This document shows, piece by piece, positions 34,831-45,489 of a stretch of DNA of 64,000 nucleotides. This stretch comes from Arachnopeziza araneosa (lineage: Eukaryota > Ascomycota > Leotiomycetes > Helotiales > Arachnopezizaceae). Under the pieces are notes generated by a model. That model was not told the DNA's origin and ran no database searches. It saw only the letters and a list, made by a program, of their open reading frames with translations. The translations under genes and the position numbers were made by a program. The DNA lies in contig QYAI01000005.1 of NCBI GenBank assembly GCA_003988855.1, forward strand, positions 186,001 through 250,000, given 5' to 3'. Numbering within the stretch: the stretch's first letter is position 1; the number at the start of each line of letters is the position of its first letter.

Positions 34831-35402
34831 AATTTGATAATACTAATAGCACAATTATTGGTTAAGAGAGGATTTGGAGGTCTTGGTGCTAGGTAATTCG
34901 TTCTTGGAAGTGGTCAAGGTGTAGAGTTTTCTGGTACAGTTATAGATTCTAGAGTCTTTAGGACTAAGGTTCATGTAATTCGTCAAAACATTTTTGTCTT
35001 GTATGGTTTTCAAACAAGATATAAGTTTGACATTGTTAGAAAAGCTTTTGATTCGTGTTGTACTTGCAAATATTTCAAGTTCGATTTTTGTGATATCGTC
35101 TATCTCATTATGCCACGCTGTCTAACCCCTCATCCTCAATGCAGCCAGCCACACTCTCTCTGTATTTTACATATTCCCCTAATCACGCTGTGTAATTTAA
35201 AAATAATTATGCACCACATATCCGCACCATGGATATTTCCACTTCCATGACCGGTGTGATACAACTCTCGGCAATAGGAGTAAAGAAGTTCAAATCCAGA
35301 AAGACCCTGATCCATCGATCGCCTCCCATACATAACCATATCGCCATTATTTGCCACTAGTATATTGAGCCATCATTTGCTCAGTGTTATCAACTTCGTT
35401 GG
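34831..35402. other. Convergent intergenic region
   Basis: 572 bp between a plus-strand and a minus-strand gene end. T-rich, no gene seen. Confidence 0.45.
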
Positions 35403-36580
35403 CTAAATCAAATCGCTCCAAGTTCTCTTTCCCAAAGGATATTCGCATTCAGAATCGTGCCACTCTTTAAGCCACATTCTCTCTGCAGGTCTATCACTGC
35501 TATCTTCTCTATCGCTCAGGGCATTGCGAGAGCTATTGGCCTTGAACTCTTCACCCATCGCGGTATTTCTCGCAGTCGAGCTCGGAGTCCTGTTGCTACC
35601 AGGCTTGGATATGCTTCCGTCCACATTTCTCAACCAGTCGATACCCATACTTTCATTGGAAGCAAGGCCCAGATTATTCCAATGAGTTTGAAGGGCAGAC
35701 TCTGAAATCGCAAGATTTTCTCCTTGTTCCATCTTTTTATCCTTCCGCAGAGGTATTTTTTGTAAAAGTCCATGCCTCAAAGCAGTCTTGATTTCTAGCA
35801 AGCAAGGATCCCGTGGAAATAGTTGCAAGGCTTGGTTAATTTCCCTACATCCATGCTCAAATTCAGAGCACTTGATAAGAGCTGCTAGAAAGACTCTGTA
35901 TGCTCGCCGGTGCATCGTATCAAGCTCATCCTCAAGAATAAGAGTAGAGCAAGTGATCAATCTTCGAGATAAGCTTTCTAGGACAAGGTCTCGGAGCCCT
36001 TGGCAAGTTGACTCATATAGTCTGAGAGCTATTTGAATAAGAAACAGAGCTCTGTGGGCGCAGATAATGGCAAGATCAAATTGACCGAATATCGTATATT
36101 CGTTGCTTGAGTTAAGCCAAAATTCAGGATCATAAATTGGATGCTCGAGGCCGGGCTGGGTGGTCATTTCATCTTCGTCGTCGGTCAAAGGAGAAGAGAA
36201 ATCCTGGAGGTGATGTTAGCTTGATCGAAGTAAAGAGACTGGTAACTGACCTGTCTTGGTTCACGTGCACTTTGTTTGACTTGAGAACGGCCTTGCTTTA
36301 ACCATTCAAGATCGATAGGTGAAGACAACTTTTCTTGCTCATCATCGTTATCCTTATCAAATGCAGAATGAGATTTTCTCTTCAATGCTCCAGCTCTTCT
36401 ACTCGGCTGAATTACACTTGGCGCACTCATCTCGAACATTTTGGATACGGCGCGGATTGAAAATCCCTTACTCGGTGGCGTCTTGAATTCGAATGACTCT
36501 TCGACTGACATAATCTTGCTTTTATTTGGTATGGTACTCGGTTCTATCGAACTTAGGGATTCGATAGCCGCGAAAGTCAT
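35403..36580 (-). CDS. Hypothetical helical protein, 376 aa
   Basis: Two exons on the minus strand, 36580-36251 and 36203-35403, joined by a 47 nt intron (GTCAGT donor, CTCCAG acceptor, phase 0), give 376 aa. I do not recognise a named family. The first ~110 residues are polar and disordered, with a possible basic nuclear signal (RRAGALKRKSHS). The central part (about residues 125-270) is alpha-helical with TPR-like spacing (FDLAIICAHRALFLIQIALR; CREINQALQLFPRDPCLLEI). The tail is Ser/Arg-rich. The helical core suggests a scaffold; this is inference from composition. A further in-frame Met at codon 24 (MSVEESFEF) is an alternative start. Confidence 0.65.
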
Positions 36581-38394
36581 AGTTGCTGTTTAGATTAGTC
36601 GTCATTAGCAGTCTAGATCTGATTAGATTAGTCTTAGATGTTTGCAGGTAGGTTTCAAGAAATAGAAATGTAGCATCGCAGACCAGAATTGGGCTCCAAT
36701 CTCTTGTAGGGGATTTTAGTCATTATCAAACAACCAGCCACTCATAGATGCTTTGAGCAAAGGAAACCAAACTCTGCCACAATCCGGCGTTTGTAGATCC
36801 AAGCTGAATTATGCAAAGAATAAGTGCTTGAGGATTCATGCGTAAATGAGCTCCTTGATAGAAACAAAACGTTATAGACTTGGCATAGTATTGGAGGTTC
36901 GCAGGTGAAGAGGTCGTCAAAGAGCATGTCATCCCAAGAGAAACGGGTCGAACAACTTAGGACCTTAAGTTGGACAGCGCTCGCTGATTTTTCTTTAAAA
37001 ACGACACTTGATATGTTGGTGCAAAACAGAACAAGCGTAGTAGCACTAAAAAAATAAGAATTATGAAAGCTTCGACATACTGATTTTGTAGAATTCTCTT
37101 TGTGGAAGGTTGTAACTTGTAATCGATGAAGTCTCTTTACCACTACCAGAGAAGCAACTATCTAAAGAGGTGTCAATTATTCGCGCGCCAAGAACGACAG
37201 AGGAACGTGAATGTTGAGACATACATGTTTGTGTTTCGCAAGACTCTCTGCGTAGCAGAACCTATCCCGCTGTCGCTGTAGCCTCTGTATTACTATTAGG
37301 AAGAAAATAGGAGATATGCCAACAGCTAAGAGTCTTTGTTGCAGGCTGCTTTGTTTTTTGATTGAACCGTGTAGTTGAGAACAAACGGAAGTGTGCTTGT
37401 GGAATAGATCAAGTGAATGTTCTCGCGGAGTTTAAGCGGCACATAATTGGAGTCGAGACTCCAAGGCTCGGAAAACTCAGCAATGTAGATTAGAGAACAA
37501 CCTATTGGGCTGTAGATAATTTTCTTGAAGTAGTAAGAGTTGGGTTGCGTGCTGTGTGAGAAAAGCGAGAACAAACCTTTGGTCTACCGCTTGCAAACCG
37601 AGTCTAGATCAAGACATCTAACCTGTCCCTGGTCTTCTTGTGATTTAGGTACTCTCAGTATTTTGAAACGGTTTGCTTTAGTTGGGATTTCTCCTAGTAA
37701 GTATAATTCTCTCTAATTGGTTTTCTTTACCTCGACAACAATATATTCAACATAGCAGTCAGTCAAGCTCTTAAAAACTTACCTGTGACAACAAGCCTCA
37801 AAGTTTAATTTGCCACCAGATCACAACAGATATTGCTGATTAAATATACAGCTAGTGGTTTTTATATCAAATCAAATATTTTTACATTTATTACACCAGG
37901 GTGGGTTCTCGGTTGAAGTTTATTTTGCACATTTACCTTTTGATTCTCATGTCAATTTCAATCTTTGCTCTGAATAAACATTTCTTTCAGAGACTTTTTT
38001 TGGTTGTTAGACTTCATGTAATAGTTTATTGTACAATAAACAATGGCTAAGATCAACAACGCAAACGAAATCCAGAATGAGCAGAGGTAACTGTAGTGTG
38101 AGCTCCTTACTTTCCCCTTTGCAGACTTGCATATCTAATTAAGCCCTCATTTCTGTTTAAAATAAATTTTCTGATGATTGAGAGTTTAATGTCTCATATT
38201 TACTTGAACAACTAACATTAATGCCTTGATTACACATGAACAACCAACATCAATGTCTCAACTACACTTGGACAACATCTCATCCCGATCCATAGATATT
38301 GGTTCGCTTTCATAGAACAAGACAAATAGACATGCCCAACTGAAGACTGTAGTCTAAGAACCACCGATTAGTTTTTATCATCTAACTCATTCCT
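36581..38394. other. Gene-free interval, 1.8 kb, with a tandem repeat near its end
   Basis: Short frames on the minus strand around 36730-37140 and 37330-37570 have no motifs and conflict with each other. The 37700-38200 part is AT-rich. A three-copy 32 bp repeat is annotated separately at 38188-38280. Confidence 0.4.
38188..38280. repeat. Tandem repeat, three copies of about 32 bp
   Basis: Copies begin at 38188, 38220 and 38252, each opening AATGtct/cct and ending with gAACAACyAACATy-like sequence; the third is slightly shortened. The exact 32 bp spacing and shared bases support a real tandem array. It lies about 115 bp beyond the protease stop codon. Confidence 0.65.
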
Positions 38395-39776
38395 TCAAGT
38401 GTGTGCGATAACCACGGTTGACTCTGTACTTGTGACTGTTGTCAGTACTTTGTTGTTCTGTTTGATATCCAAGATATCTGCACTGCCTGGTCCCACAATA
38501 GCCCCGGTTGAGGTTGTAGCAGTAGCATTGGAAAAAGTTACTGTTTGAAAAGTTAGTTGGGATTTGAAAGGTTTCTTGATCTTTATGAGCTGCTTAAAGT
38601 CACATATCCGAATAAAGCAACTTTGCTGTTTAACACCAGCTGAGTGTCAACCGGGCTTTTAAACTTCTAGAAGCGTGTTTTGTTGTGAGATATCCGTTTT
38701 TGGCGTTTCATTTTCAAGTTCGCTCGTGCCTAGATAAGTGAAATGGAGAGCACGAACCTGTCCCAAAGTTTGCAAAGTTGACTAAGGACCCTCCTTGCTC
38801 GAAGTCCTCAACAATCCATTCCGCATTCTGTCCACCAAGGTTGCTCGAGTAAGAAGGAGCGGTCAGACTTTTGTTTACCGATTTTCCAGTGGTTAAGTTA
38901 TCGATGATAACCCCGCCGGCGCTGAAGCTAGTTGCTGCGACTGAAATGCTGATCACGTCACCAGGGGAGATAGCAAAGCTATCGAAGTCGTATGCGTAAT
39001 CGGGATACCACTCATACCAAGCATCATAAGAAACTTTACCACGGGTTACTGTAAAATCAATGCCGGTTTGCAAGATGGCCGAGCTGTATGTGTCGCCATC
39101 GATTCCAACCCATGCAGAGGCTGCACCAGTTCCTAAATATCTGAGTCAGTAAAGTTATTTCATTCTGCGAGTGGGTCGAAATGTTCAAAAATAAATGAGG
39201 CATTCATGCTGGGCTGAATTTGCAAGGAGTGTTTAGATATTTCTACAGAGTTCCACGTACCGGATGGTGTTGGGACTGTACTGTAAGCATGGTTAGTAAA
39301 AGTAGAGAAGAAATTGCCACATGACGTACAATTTAGCTGAAACGGCAGCAAAAGTGGACCCAGCAGGTGGCTATAACATGAATATGTCAGTATTGGCTCG
39401 GCAATTGTATATTTTATTTGGAATCGATAAATTTCTAGGACTTTGGGCCTATTTGAAAGTGGCAAGACTTTCGGACTTTCAAAAGTTATAGGACAGTAGA
39501 AATTTTTGAAGTTGTGTGAGGGTAGTGACACCCTTCGACATTTCAAGCAATCATAGAACAGAAAAGCATGAAACTTACGGTAGTAAGTACTGCTCCCGCC
39601 CAATTTGAACTGTATTGAACATTACTGTCGTTTCCTGACGCTACGGCTAGCGTTGATGGGGCATCTCGATTAGATGGATTTGATTTGCGGAGACGAGCCG
39701 CTCTTCTCTGAGCCAGCCCAGCAATGGCAGAGGAAGCAAAGAGGGCATTGCTCAGAAGTGCGAGGGAGAACTTCAT
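38395..39776 (-). CDS. Glutamic endopeptidase, G1 family (eqolisin/aspergilloglutamic type), 259 aa
   Basis: Five exons on the minus strand: 39776-39579, 39370-39330, 39280-39261, 39132-38758 and 38540-38395. G1 peptidases are secreted acid proteases active at low pH. The precursor has a signal peptide (residues 1-19) and a basic propeptide (RRAARLRKSNPSNR). The mature start SSNWAGAVLT matches the family. The catalytic pair is visible: Gln 108 in AILQTG and Glu 191 in NAEWIVEDFE. The signature YDAWYEWYPDYAYDF follows the Gln. Cysteines that often flank AWVGIDGDT in relatives are replaced by Ser/Ala/Tyr, so disulfides are reduced. Exon 3 is only 20 nt yet keeps the phase (TVPTPS). A TATATAAA box lies on the minus strand at 39895-39888, 112 bp upstream of the ATG. 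Confidence 0.93.
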
Positions 39777-42253
39777 GCTGGCTAAATTGGCAGGTGATTG
39801 TTCAAGTCGAGAAGTGACGATAGTTCTCCGAGATGACAAGTAGAGATTCCCCAGGAGCCACGGGACCAGAAAGGGCAGACAGAGGGATTTATATAGTCCA
39901 TAATCGCCAAGAAACTTCACTATGGGATAGAATAGAGTTTCGTTGGCGATAAGGTGGCTACGGGGGTCAAAATAACTGCGAAACGAAGGCGCACAGGTGA
40001 CTGGAGGCTTGCGCAAGAAGCCAAGGAGTGGTTCGGGTTGCGCGATAAGAAAGGGGAAAATACATGGATAACGCTCTCAACAGGCCCGATGTGAGTTCCC
40101 GATGTAGAGCATATATCAGAAAGAAAGTATTGGATATACATGTATAGTGTCTGGTATGCAGGAGGTTTCAAAGGAAGAACAGCTTGAGAGGCAAATAAGC
40201 AGAAGGCGTTATCTCTCTACTATATTGTCAATCATCTTGCTGCAGGTCATCTCAAGGGTTGAGCCAACAGACTTCGAATAAAGCTCATATTGGAAGGTGT
40301 GTGGTCGAATAGATCAACAATTCATTTATTTTGCTGTCTCCGGTAGTGGTAAACTAATATGAAACAGAGACGACGAGAGGGAGATCCCAATGCCGCCATC
40401 TGCAGGCTTTTAGCCAAAATTATGGCAAGCCAAAAGAGTAATGAGTACAAGGTAATGCATGGAGACGGATGGAGTAATAAGATAAGTTTACCTACTCCCC
40501 GAGACGTGGCGGGAGAGATTTGGAGATGGCTCAGCCACAGGGAAGCATGAGCAAGTGCCGGGTTAGAAACGTAATTGTGATGCAATTAAGCGACATATAA
40601 GCATGGTGGAGAGAGCGCGCATGTAACTGCCGGAGGTTACTTCGCAGTGGTCTAATTGAGGTTTAAAGGGTTGAAAAACGTTGAACGACGTTAGATGTCA
40701 AATCATTGGGACTGTTGCACGTGAGCGGGAAAATATCGGGGCCACTGGTCTGCATCCGAAGCTCAATGAGAAATGCATTGATTCAACCATCCATTGTCTC
40801 AGCTGACCTCTGGAGGAAGATCAACCTGGACAACCTATTTGATGACAACAGAATCCTTCGTATCAGCATCGCCAAGGCAATCAAGTGATTTTACCCTTAT
40901 GCATTAAGGCACGAAGCACAAGAGATGCAAGAATGGACAATGGGATGAGGTTCTAGCTCCTGAAGGAGCAGAGAATGCTGCCATCAAAGCTACACGAAGT
41001 GATGCCTTCATTTAAACTGATGATCATCACCTCTAGCAAATGCCTTCTGCTTCCAATAAAGCTGTGCAGAAAAGCTCGGAAGGCGTGGGTGTTGGTTCGG
41101 TCAGGCAGGGAAGAACGACCTAAGGATTTGCCCGTTCATCTACTACAGAAAACTGGAGTGTTTTACTCCATCCAAGTGGTTGAGCAAAGTTATAGTCTGA
41201 AGGAGTGACTGTGGGATCAAAAAATTTGGCTTTACGAGCTGAGTTTTTACACACTCGATTCGAAATTACCCAACGCAGAAAAGCTTTTCGACATCAGTTT
41301 CACTCGGTTTAGAAAGAGAATTTGATAGCATACTTAATATCTTTGTTAGAATATCATTGATATCCCGTGGAGAGCTGTCTTGTGAGAATGTTTCAGCAGA
41401 ATCTCTTGTCACAACACTTGGATTAAGTCCGATTGAAGTGAAGTGAAGGAAAGGTCAGAAGAAGACCAGCTTCACATTATTCGACGGCTATACTTAGGAT
41501 CTGGGAAGCTGAAGAGAGAGGAATCCAAGCGCACAATTCAGCCCCTTTTCACTTGAATTGATTATGCGGCTCGGCTCTGAATACTGATCGGTCTGTTCGC
41601 AGCGACTTTCAGCTAACAAGAGCCATTCTGCACATCATGTTGAAGTTTAAATGTCCAAGTCACCGCTGGTTCCCTCCATTTTAAACAAGCTTTTGGGAAA
41701 AGTGGAGAGAGCCCGGTTTTACATCGGAGCTCGTTGCCATTGACAATCCGAACACTTATTACCATCTCGTATTTTCGAAACACGCGCTGAAGTTCAACGA
41801 GCTGATTTTTGGTAACAGTCTGTTCGCAGGAGAAGTTGCTATTTTCAACATTCAGATGATCACAACCGCAACTTCAATCCTGCACTCAAGAATGCTAATT
41901 GACATTCGTATGAAATTCCGCATTGGTCACCCACACGTGAATTATATATAGAAAATTCAACATCAGTAAGGTAGTCAAGTAAGACAACTACTCAGGGTGG
42001 AATAAATACTCGGAAATAGCTTAGACACAAGGTAAAGCATGTTAATTTTTGTATAAAAGTCCACAAGGGCAGCCGAGACCTGCGATGAACTATCTTTAGA
42101 AGAAATCAATTATCTCACTTTGCCTGCAAGTAACACTGTAGACTGTAATTGTACACATTCATTCTTCCTTGTTATAGAACCGTGATGGCTTTGGAGAATC
42201 TACGCTGATGAATCCACTGTCAAGCTTCAAGCAGTATGTCGAATTTGAAGTCA
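39777..42253. other. Gene-free interval, 2.5 kb
   Basis: Apart from the protease promoter at its left end (TATA-like element at 39888-39895), no gene is supported. Frames at 40359-40550 and 40975-41208 are short and without motifs. Composition is mixed, with no repeat longer than a few units noticed. Confidence 0.4.
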
Positions 42254-43953
42254 TTACCAGCCTCTGCCTCTATAGCCAGCTCGTCCCCCGCGGGGAGGCC
42301 CATTATTCCAACCATTGTTGTACCCTCTCCCGTTTCCTTGCCAGCTGTTAGGGCCTGGTGGAACATAGCCACCCTGCTGTTGATATTGCATTTGTGGGTT
42401 TCCTGGAGGCGGTGGGGGAGGGGGTGGTGGCCATGAACCATATTGAGAGTTGAATTGCATATTGGGATTAGAATTTGGAGGTGGCGGTGGGGGAGGCCAT
42501 GCTCCAAACTGTGGATTCTGGCCGTTAAAAGACATTCCCTGAGGCGGAGGCGGGGGAACTGTAGGATGGGAAGACTGTGGAGGGGGCGGGTATGGAATAG
42601 ATGGCATTGGCGGCCTTGGGGGAAGTCCTTCATAATGAGTTGATCGATTCTCTGTAGTGGCCATTCCTGTGCGCTCAGGGCTTCTTGAGAGTGATCTAGT
42701 TCTAGATCGAGGGCGGGAATTGCTGTTGCGAGGAGTACTTGGAGAGCGTGAAGAGCTGTAAGACCGGCGTCTCCGAGACTTGTACCGCTCGGGGCTGGAG
42801 TCATCAACGGAATCGCTATAACGTCGTTTCCTTACCCCAGGGCTGTGACTTCTACTTCGACTATCACGACCTCTGGAGGCATCCCTCGCTGTTTGGACTC
42901 CTGTTTTTCGGCGTTTCATTTTCTCGCAAAACGGTCTGGACCAGCCGTAATAACCCTCTCCATCCAAGATATCCCCTGTAATTTCATCGAGAATAATTGG
43001 TTGTCCTAGTTCGTTGATATCCCACGACGGCTTTTCTGTAGGGTCTGTCGTCTCTCCATATATTGTTTGCACATCATCCAGGAGTTTTTTCACTGCTAGA
43101 ACCAGGCTCTCATCCGGTGGCCCAGCACCGAGTTGTAAAGGTTTAATCTTGTGGGGGTTGATTGGGCGTGTAGAGTTTGGTACAATATGTGGCATTAGAT
43201 TCCCAGCCGGTAAGTCGAACCAAGGAATTGATGAATCTCCATGACTAGCTGGCAAAATGTATGGTGTCGAATTTGATGCTTTCGAAGCAACATTCTTTCC
43301 TTTATTTCCATCATCCAAATCGAGAGTTTCAGTATACTGACCGGATTCCTCAGCTGTAGCTGCTGTTGCACGAAGCCCATCAATATTATTTTTGGTGTAG
43401 TAATTCTTCTCCTCCCAAATACGAAGCAAATCTAGTATTTTCTGTTGATGCTTCGGAGACCGTTTGAAAGATGCTGCGCTTCCAACCAAACTTAGGATTG
43501 AAGTTTGTAATTTATCACATATGGATTCGTCGTTGTTTCTATACTTTCCAAAGTAAAGAATATCGTTCATCAAGTAAAGTAGATGCAAACGCTTCCTTTT
43601 GGCAGATGGCTCATGATTCGATGCAACATTCGGCCATTGTCGTCCTGATCCAGTAAATGAAGATGTCAAGGCCGTCATATATTTCCCCAGAGCTGCTAAT
43701 CTCGCGCTTGATTGCACAATGCTTAAAAAAACCCATTGCTTGCATTTCTATCCTCAGTGAGATTTAGCGATCGCGTCAGCATTCCATTGGAGTATGATCA
43801 AACCTGGACATTTGCTGTTGTACATTGGAGAACCATAGAATTCAGTAATGAATGAAAGTTTGCAATTTCTTCGCGTGACACTGTGATGGGGTCTGGTCGG
43901 AGTAGAGCTGCAGCCAACGAGGCTTTCGCAATAGCGAGTTGATGAGATGCCAT
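42254..43953 (-). CDS. CID-domain protein with RS-like and proline-rich tail (CHERP-like), 547 aa
   Basis: Two exons on the minus strand, 43953-43804 and 43747-42254, give 547 aa. CID domains bind the RNA polymerase II C-terminal repeat; CHERP-type members associate with U2 snRNP and affect splicing. The CID fold spans about residues 1-190 (LAIAKASLAAALLRP; KRLHLLYLMNDILYFGKYRN; HQQKILDLLRIWEEKNY). A short conserved block follows (LPAGNLMPHIVPN; DEITGDILDGEGYYGW). Then come an RS/RR region at about 325-400 (GRDSRSRSHSPGVRKRRYSD) and a long Pro-rich and Gly/Arg-rich end (GRAGYRGRGW). Exon 1 holds the first CID helices and would be missed without splicing. Two in-frame ATGs exist, 43959 and 43953; I use the second. 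Confidence 0.82.
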
Positions 43954-44406
43954 TATCATGAGATTATCGGAGTCGCATTTTCGTTAGATTTGGAGCAGGA
44001 GAAGGGTGGCCTCGTTTGATATGTTGGCGTTTTGATGATTTCGTAGAGCGAAGTGATGTTCCTGAAGATTGCCTGCTTTTTTCAGCCTTGCGACGACCAC
44101 GCGGCTGAACTCAACGCAATGATTTGAAAAGGGAGGTCTGATTATACACAGAAGTTTCCAAATATACTTAGTATTTCAAGACCAATTGTATAATGATTAA
44201 TGTTTAGCATTGAATTTAGTCCCTCGTATCTCATTTCTAAAGAGTATCATATTTCCTACAACTAGTAAAGGTAATGCCTAGAAAATCCCCCAAGGTCCAT
44301 TGACCAAAACGTCGGAGATGAGATGCTTTCCCTCTGTATCTATTAAGCTCATATTTGATCTCATACCAACTCCACACCATCATTACATTGCCGTCTAACT
44401 CCAGCT
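43954..44406. promoter_or_regulatory. Intergenic, CID gene promoter and DUF4748 gene 3' region
   Basis: 453 bp, AT-rich in the right half. No coding signal. Confidence 0.4.
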
Positions 44407-44948
44407 TCAGCTAAATCTGTCACCTTTCCTCGACCGAAAAGGCTCGCTTGTCTCGTACTTGCTCTTCTCTCGAATTCTCTGTCCCTCGGTATCTGGTGCA
44501 TGGCCCGTAGGAGCAGGATCATTGGTGGCCTCCTGGCTTGGAGAGCTCGAGTGGTCAACTCTCGCAGGACCACCATTGCTGGAGCTCTTCTTACTTGACG
44601 CCGCTTGACTAGAAACATGGCTAGAGTACTCGAGAGACTCTTGGATTTGTCTTCGTTTCTGCTCGGCTTCGAATCTAGCTAGGCGATCTGCATTGATTGA
44701 TTTCTTTGCGAAGTAATAAGCTCCGCCGCCAGCTAAGACGGATTAATTAGCATTGAATTGCCTTCTTTAAGCTATAAAATAAAGCAGATCATACCAACGC
44801 AAAGCGATCCCCATCCTACCCTGTGCAAACGTGTCAGTAAAGCTGAGCCAGAAAAAACTGAAGTGTAACTGCATGTTGTACCAGAATGATTTAACCTTTT
44901 CATGTCAGCGGGACACCAATCAGGAAGCAGAATACTGACAGTATTCAT
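44407..44948 (-). CDS. Small DUF4748-type protein with one membrane segment, 134 aa
   Basis: Three exons on the minus strand, 44948-44896, 44820-44795 and 44732-44407; the middle exon is only 26 nt. The splice choice is driven by phase: the AG|GTTAAA donor after MNTVSILLPDWCPADMKR leads directly into VGWGSLCVAGGGAYYFAKK. The alternative donor at TCTG|GTACAA gives an immediate stop. The core GGGAYYFAKKSINADR matches the DUF4748 pattern of fungal proteins of unknown function (AYYFAK followed by a charged helix). Downstream is a Glu/Lys/Arg helix and a Ser-rich tail. A short Gly/Ala-rich hydrophobic stretch before a basic helix suggests a small organelle membrane protein. The family name is from memory of the motif, so moderate confidence. 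Confidence 0.65.
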
Positions 44949-45489
44949 AATTTTGATTCTAATCTAATACAAATCGTTGTAGTCGGAATAGATAGTTTTG
45001 GCCGGATAGTTCTCGATGGTGATGATGATGGTGATTGTTTTTCCAAGAATGATTTGCGGCAAAACCTTTGATCCTTGCCGAAGCCAGTTGAACCACCTGC
45101 AATGAACCATAAAGTGCAATGCAAATAAATAGTAAACACTTCGTACCCCAGCGACGCGTTTGGCAGGTTTCGAAGTGCATCTTTCCAACACGGTTGAACT
45201 GGAAACTTCCTAAGCAACATTCCCACTCTCTTCAGAAATCAAAACTACCCCTCCATACAAACGCAGACCTCAATACAACCTAGCCACAAATAAGAATCCT
45301 CACCAACCCGAACTCCTACGCCTCCAAACCTTTCTTATTTGGGAGGGAATATATGGTCGGTTCTAGGCGACCACAGTGGAACCTTTCTTTGATGTGTTCG
45401 AGCTAGACAACAACGTCCATGACTTGGCGGCTGACACTCAAATGGGAGTCTCTACTAGTCAAGTCCTTTCGGTCCCAGCAACCTGAGCG
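44949..45489. promoter_or_regulatory. Divergent region DUF4748 gene / 5-phosphatase gene
   Basis: 541 bp between two start codons. A short (GAT)n run lies near 45016-45030. No gene is supported; the frames on the minus strand here are motif-free. Confidence 0.4.

Noticed and set aside
44361..44618. 85-codon Arg-rich minus-strand frame
   Set aside because: Out of frame with the DUF4748 exon that covers the same bases and has a recognisable motif upstream.
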